From the NCBI RefSeq assembly GCF_030435805.1, contig NC_081295.1:156955001-157019000 (forward strand): a stretch of 64,000 nt of DNA, read 5' to 3'. Under the pieces are notes generated by a model. It worked only from the letters and a program-made list of their open reading frames with translations, ran no database searches and was not told the origin of the DNA. The DNA is from Mustela lutreola (lineage: Eukaryota > Chordata > Mammalia > Carnivora > Mustelidae). Made by a program: the position numbers and the translations under genes. Shown here piece after piece: positions 58,895 through 64,000 of this stretch. Position 1 is the stretch's first letter. Every line of letters begins with the position of its first letter.

Positions 58895-60420
58895 AATGAG
58901 ACAAGTCTTGGTGGGCTCCAGACTGGGGACTGGCCACCAGAAATACGACTATAGGCTGGGAATGTTTCAACCTCACCATCTGTCCTCCAGGGAGAGGCAG
59001 GGGCTGAAGATAGAGTGAGTAATTAGTTATACCTATAAGAGGAAGCCCCCATAAAGATCACTAAAGCATGGGATTCAGGGATCCAGGCTGGTGAACCCAT
59101 GCAGGTGGTGGGAGGCTGGTACACCCCAACTCCACAGGGATAGAAGCGCCTGAGCTGGAATCCTTTTGGACTTGGCCTATGCTATCTCTTCATCTGGTTG
59201 TTCATCTCTATCCTTTATCACATTCTTTATTAAGTAATAATCGGGTAAGCATAAATGTTTCCCTGAGTTCTGTGAGCCATTCTAGAAGTTATGGAACATG
59301 AGAAGGGGGTTATGGGAACCCTGATTTATAGCCACTCAGTCAGAGGCACAGTTGATAGCTTGGGACTTGAAAATTTGTCCGAAGGAGGGTAGTCCGGGGG
59401 GACTGAGCCTTTACCTTGTGGAATCTGACCCTAACTCCAGGTAGATGGTGTCGGATCTGAGTTGAACTGGAGGACACCTGTAAGAGCCTGGTTGGCCAGA
59501 GGGAGCCATTTTGTTGCAGTAAACGTAGATTGACCCTATGCAGTGAACTTAGATAGACTCTGCCCCTCCCAGAGGAACTTACTTGCAAAGCCTAGATACA
59601 AGAGCGGGTCAGGCCAGGTGAAGACATCCAATCAGTGGGGCGCACATATATTTACTGAGGTGAGTTTAAATCCCATTGGCCACCTCTGTGTGGGCGGGGC
59701 TCAACCACTGCTATAAAGGTTAGTTTGCGAGGCTGAGCAGAAGTAGGAGAGCCCCCTGAGCTGTCATAGCCATCAGAGCTGCCAGAGCCGTGAGAGCTGC
59801 CAGCGGCCTCGTCGCCCTGAGCCGCAGCCCAGCCTCGAGGGGCCTTGCCACCCAGAGCCTTGGCCCCACTGTGAGGGGCCTCGCCAGAGCAGATTCATCC
59901 CGGGAAGAGGCCTCGTGGGTGTGCTGCCTCATCAACGTTGAGAGGCCTTGTCCGGAGCAGCCTCGTCTGGGGAGCGGCCTCAGCCGGAGCAGTGGCCTCC
60001 TCTGGGGAGCAGCCTCGTCAGAGTGGCGTCATGGGGAGCAGAGTCTGTGTCATCGGGGTTGTTGTCGTCCTTGTCATCGTTGCTGTCGTCGTCGCCTCTT
60101 TGTTGTCGGGAGCGGCCTTGTTCAGAGTGGCCTCTTCTTGGGAGTGGCTCCAACCCGGGAGCGGCCACATCTGCAGAGCAGCCTCATCCAGAGTGGCCTT
60201 TTTGGGAGTGACCTTGTCGGGGTCATTGTCATTTTCCTAAGAGATGGCCCCTACCAGTCAGTTTGATTCTTGATGCTTGGCGTGAAAGAAAGCTTTGCTT
60301 GACCTTCGCTTTGTATCAGTCTCGTTCCTTTGATCACGGACCCCAACACACCCAGCTGGTGTTAGAGAATTGGTCAGTATAGAGAATAAAATCACACATC
60401 TGGTCACAGATGTTTTCCGT
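58895..60420 (+). repeat. Ancient LTR-like mammalian repeat (copy 2), interrupted by LTR copy B
   Basis: Runs from about GTGGGCTCCAGACTGG through CCTTTATCACATTC, GAGTTCTGTGAGCCAT and CTCCAGGTAGATGGTG to GGAGGACACC. The retroviral LTR (59479-60348) is inserted there, and the repeat resumes with CACCCAGCTGGTGTTAGAG. Same family as 5480-6085. Confidence 0.55.
59479..60348 (+). mobile_element. Solo LTR of the same endogenous retrovirus family (copy B)
   Basis: Same orientation as copy A. It runs from TGTAAGAGCCTGG to CCCCAACA and is flanked by the 4-base duplication CACC (59475-59478, 60349-60352). It is about 170 bases longer than copy A because of a short duplication near 59530 and more GC-rich repeat units (GGAGCRGCCTCRTC-like, 59935-60210) with a GTC/GTT-rich stretch at 60058-60112. 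It sits inside an older repeat (58895-60420). The long open frames across it are by-products of this composition. Confidence 0.85.
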
Positions 60421-60499
60421 AAGTGAAATGAGTAGGGAAAAATTTTCCTTTAGTTGATGAGGAGGGGTTTTCCTTTTCAATTGATCATTTTCTTTGTGA

Positions 60500-60840
60500 C
60501 TTTTGCTTTTTGCATTTTGTTTGATAAAGCCTTCTTTCCTCTAAAATCATGGAGATATTCTGTATATATTCTTCTAAAGTTTTATAGGTTAAAAACGGAA
60601 TTATTAAACCATCTGAAATTTTCTGAGTATTGAAAGACACATCTCTAAATTTACTTTATTTTCCAAAATAGCCCAATTCTGCAAATGCTAATTATTGAAT
60701 AGCCCTTTCTTTATTGTGTGCTAAAATCAACATAGCCCTTGTCCATATGGATACTTGATTCTGTTCTACTGATCTGCTTGCCTGCTTTTATAGTAATATC
60801 ACAATTTAAATATTATAAATGAATTGTGTGCCAAGTCCCT
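60500..60840 (-). mobile_element. Old L1 ORF2 fragment, antisense
   Basis: GATAAAGCCTTCTTTCCTC, AAACCATCTGAAATTTTCTG, CTTGTCCATATGGATACTTG and CTGTTCTACTGATCTGC resemble antisense L1M ORF2 in the right order. Diverged. Confidence 0.5.
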
Positions 60841-61097
60841 TTTCTGTCCTTCTCTTTCAAGTGTGGTTGATCACTCCTAATTACTATATGAATTGCTTTT
60901 TAAATATAGTTTCAATTTAGTTTGTTAAGGATTTTGAAATGGAAAAAAACACACTAGGTAGAAATGAAGGAAATGTGGATAGAGTACGGACTTCCATTAA
61001 TAATAACGTAAATGTATTAGTTTGTTAACTAATTCTGATGAATATCCATATTATTGTAATTATATCCTTATTATTGTAAGGTATTAATAATAGAAGT

Positions 61098-61310
61098 AGG
61101 GTACCTGGGTGTCTCAGTCAGTTAAACTCCCAACTCCTGGTTTCTGCTCAGGTGCTCAGTTCACATTCTCAGGGCCTGTGGGCTCAGTGCTCAGAGCAGA
61201 GTCTGCTTGTCCCTTTCCCTCCTCCTCTGCCCCTACTCTGCTTATGCGTGCACTCTCTCTCTCTCCAATAAGTAAATAAATGAATAAAAAAATAAAATCT
61301 TAAAAAAGTA
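61098..61310 (+). repeat. CAN SINE (sense), older
   Basis: GGGTACCTGGGTGTCTCAGTC to AATAAAATC. AGTAG occurs at both ends only weakly. Confidence 0.85.
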
Positions 61311-61406
61311 GTAGAGGAAATTAGATGTGGGCTATATGGAAACTCTCTGCACTGTCGTTATAATTTTTCTGTTAAGTTTAAAATTATTCTATAATAAAAC
61401 ATTTGT

Positions 61407-61608
61407 GGGGCATCTGGGTGGCTCAGTGGGTTAAGCCTCTGCCTTTGGCTCAGGTCATGATCTCAGGGTTCTGGGATCAAACCCTGCATCGGGTTCTCTG
61501 CTCAGCAGCAAGCCTGCTTCCCCACTCTCTCTGCCTGCCTCTTTGTCTACTTGTGATCTCTCTCTCTCTGTCAAATAAACAAATAAATAAATAAAATCTT
61601 TAAAAAAT
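61407..61608 (+). repeat. CAN SINE (sense), young
   Basis: GGGGCATCTGGGTGGCTC head. TAAAACATTTGT (61395) recurs as TAAAATATTTGT (61609). Confidence 0.92.
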
Positions 61609-61878
61609 TAAAATATTTGTTAAAAGTAAGTTTTTCTCATTTATTAAAATATCCTATAATGATTTTTTATTGAAACTTCTCTTTTTAGTCCAAAACTAAT
61701 TTGTTGAGATCATTTTAAAATCTTATAATGATGCTTTATTGGGATGGAAATAAATTTATAGATTCCCTTAAGAGAAATTAAACTACTAAGATTTCTCTTC
61801 CAAAAATATGGTATGTTTCTGTAGTTACTCAAGACTTTGCTAAAGTTGATATTTTTCTTCATTATTTTCACTCTTCTT

Positions 61879-62064
61879 CTTTTTTTTTTTTAAGATTTTT
61901 TTTTGAGAGAGAGACAGTGAGAGAGAGCATGAGCGAGAAGGTCAGAGGGAGAAGCAGACTCCCCGTGGAGCTGGGAGCCTGATGCAGGACTCGATCCTGG
62001 GACTCCAGGATCATGACCTGAGCCAAAGGCAGTAGTCCAACCAACTGAGCCACCCAGGCGTTCC
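61879..62064 (-). repeat. CAN SINE (antisense)
   Basis: Perfect 16-base duplication TATTTTCACTCTTCTT at 61863-61878 and 62065-62080. Confidence 0.92.
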
Positions 62065-62696
62065 TATTTTCACTCTTCTTAACAGCATTTCTCATTTAGT
62101 GTCCAATGGTTATTTCTGGTTTGCAACAGCAAAAAAAAGTTTTGTCACTGATTTTGCATGTAACTCAATTTACCTTCCAAATGCTTATCACTTATCACTT
62201 CTAATAGTTTGAGTGCTAAATTTCTTGAGGTTTCAGGGATATCATCATAACACTAAACAATCAACATCTTTATTATCTCAAGTATTTTCATTGTTTTATT
62301 CTTCTCTTTCTTATTTTCCTATCTGCAAAGCACACATAAACATAGGAATGACAGGTGTCTTAGTGAAACTGTAGGAGACTTTCCAGGGGATGAATGTGTT
62401 ACCTAACAGACAATGGAACAGAAATATAGACAAAGTTTGGATTTTGTGATAACATCGTTGACTCCTTCACCAAACCTGAACTGTATTTTTGTTCATGAGA
62501 TAAATAAACATCTAATTGTTTAAGTCACTCTACTTGAGTTTTCTGGTAGCTTGCCTGTCATTGTGTTCCCAACTCATGGACCATGTACTCAGGGTACCAC
62601 TCACTAATGAATATTGAATTTAACAGAATATTTAGTATCAACATGGTTACTTTATATTTTTTTAAGCCTCTTGAGTTATATACCAAGTGCAAATAC

Positions 62697-62725
62697 AGAG
62701 AGAGAGGAGAGAAGAGAGAGAAGAT
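62697..62725 (+). repeat. (GA)n tract
   Basis: AGAGAGAGAGGAGAGAAGAG-type purine run. Confidence 0.8.
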
Positions 62726-62832
62726 AAATCTTTTCACATTTATGTGCAAAGTATCCTGTTGGTGAGAAATATCTGTCCCAGGATTTTTTTTTTCTTCAAT
62801 TTAAGCTGTAGATGTGGTAAATTATATTTTTA

Positions 62833-63026
62833 TTTTATTTTAAAAAATATTTTATTTATTTACTTGACAGAGCGATCACAAGTAGGCAGAGAAGCAGGCA
62901 GATGGGGAGGGGGAAGCAGGCTCCCTGCTGAGCAGGGAGTCAGATGCAGGGCTTGATCCCAGGACCCTGGGATCATGACCTGAGCTGAAGGCAGAAGCTT
63001 TAACCCACTGAGCCACCCAGGCACCC
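62833..63026 (-). repeat. CAN SINE (antisense), young
   Basis: Perfect 18-base duplication TGGTAAATTATATTTTTA at 62815-62832 and 63027-63044. Confidence 0.93.
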
Positions 63027-63199
63027 TGGTAAATTATATTTTTAGATTTCATAATATTAAGCATTCTTTGCTTTGTTGGAATAAACTCCATTTGTTCATA
63101 TTATAAATTTATTTTTCTTTATACTGATTTTATTTACTAAAATTTTATTTGGAATGCCTTTCTATGCTCAAAGCTGAGCCTAACTTTTTTCTTTTACTA

Positions 63200-63960
63200 T
63201 CTTGGTCTGACAATAACCTCAGGGTGATTCCAGCTTTGTACAATGACTTTTGAGTAGCTTTTCATAGTTTCCAGTGGTTTGAAATGATTGTGGAAATTAT
63301 GTGTTCTTTGGAAGTTTGATAAAATCATAAAACCATCTGTGTGTCTTAGAGTAATAGATATTTATTACATTTCCAATTGCTTATATGGAATTATGTATTG
63401 AATATTAATGTTTTCACATTGGGAGCCAACTTTGGTGAATACATTTCATGGAATATTGCTCATATTATCTACAACATCACAGATTGAGATGGAGTTCAAA
63501 AACATTCTCTAACACTTGTTTTGAAATCTTGGTGTATCTTTTTTTCATTCTTCTAATTTTCCTTCATGCTTTGTTAATTCTTTTTTCAAGATCATATTAG
63601 CCAATTATCTGTTTCATGCATCCTTTGAACAGAAAATGTTAATTATATGGATTAACTAATTTTCATTTTTATTTTTACTATTTTTCATTTTGACCTTATT
63701 TCATCAATTTCTACTTTAGTCTTCTTTGGTTGAGTCTTTCTTCTTTCATCCAATTTTATTATTTTCCTAACATTTTGAATTGAAACTTTAATTCATTTTT
63801 CCCATTTTGTTTGGTTTCTGTCAGAAGGATTTAATGCAATAAATCTTTCTTCCTTCCATTGACCCTGCACTATAGGTGTTCACATATAATGACTTCTTTG
63901 TCTCCAGTTTTAAATAGACAGCAACCTCATTTTCATCTTCAAGCAACATTGATCTAAAAG
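63200..63960 (-). mobile_element. Possible very old L1-like fragment, antisense
   Basis: T-rich DNA with L1M-like antisense wording (TAGCTTTTCATAGTTTC, CATGGAATATTGCTCATATT). Too diverged for a firm call. Nothing else recognised from here to the window end. Confidence 0.3.
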
Positions 63961-64000
63961 TGTGCTTCCAATTCTTTTAGGTACATAGGTTCACAGCAGC

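Noticed and set aside
59790-60266. 158-codon frame and several overlapping frames
   Set aside because: By-products of the GC-rich repeat array in the LTR.
1-64000. CRISPR array, operon, prophage or bacterial-type system
   Set aside because: The sequence is mammalian; repeated units are SINEs, L1, LTRs and microsatellites, with no regularly spaced repeat-spacer pattern.
1-64000. Additional broken receptor copies
   Set aside because: Both strands were scanned for LHTPMYFF-, MAYDRY- and PLIYTLRN-like remnants. Only the three intact genes show them.

Overview
This window is carnivore nuclear DNA. It is AT-rich, has single-exon olfactory receptor (OR) genes, and is packed with tRNA-derived carnivore SINEs (CAN SINEs, SINEC type), whose heads read like GGGCGCCTGGGTGGCTCAG and whose tails read like TCAAATAAATAAATAAAATC. 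The youngest SINEs carry a CTCTGCCTGCCTCTCTGCCTACTTGTGATCTC-type body that I associate with mustelids and their caniform relatives. I would therefore guess a musteloid, without being able to prove the species.

The functional content is an olfactory receptor cluster. Three intact family-2 (class II) OR coding exons lie on the + strand about 14-15 kb apart: an OR2W-like gene at 15541-16479, a gene I recognise as OR2B2 at 30193-31134, and a second OR2W-like gene at 45315-46244. The outer two are about 70% identical to each other by hand count and so belong to one subfamily. In human, OR2B2 sits in the extended MHC class I region (6p22.1) beside OR2B6 and OR2W pseudogenes, so the window is probably the carnivore equivalent. 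Each gene shows a plausible 3' splice site 20-30 bases before the start codon, the usual OR layout of non-coding 5' exon(s) followed by one coding exon. Two have a nearby AATAAA.

Layout: 1-15.5 kb holds L1 ends, SINEs, an ERV solo LTR at about 1.26-1.81 kb and a second, well preserved LTR at 4757-5455. 15.5-30 kb holds OR 1, two neighbouring LTR-like blocks (about 19.4-20.6 kb) and an inverted pair of related LTRs (about 26.4-27.7 kb). 30-45 kb holds OR2B2, a long run of old antisense L1 DNA (32.7-38 kb) and a tiny tRNA-Thr 5'-half retrocopy (38309-38340) with a perfect 19-bp target duplication. 45-64 kb holds OR 3, a dead PPIA (cyclophilin A) processed copy split by nested SINEs (about 52.17-53.31 kb), a MIR, L1 pieces and a sister copy of the 4757-5455 LTR at 59479-60348.

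I found no new enzymatic or defence system, CRISPR array or complete RNA gene. The most distinctive observations are the tRNA-half retrocopy, the two same-orientation LTRs bracketing the OR cluster, two SINEs separated by three copies of one target site, and the nested history of the PPIA copy. Repeat boundaries come from visual reading of target duplications and are approximate where no duplication is named.
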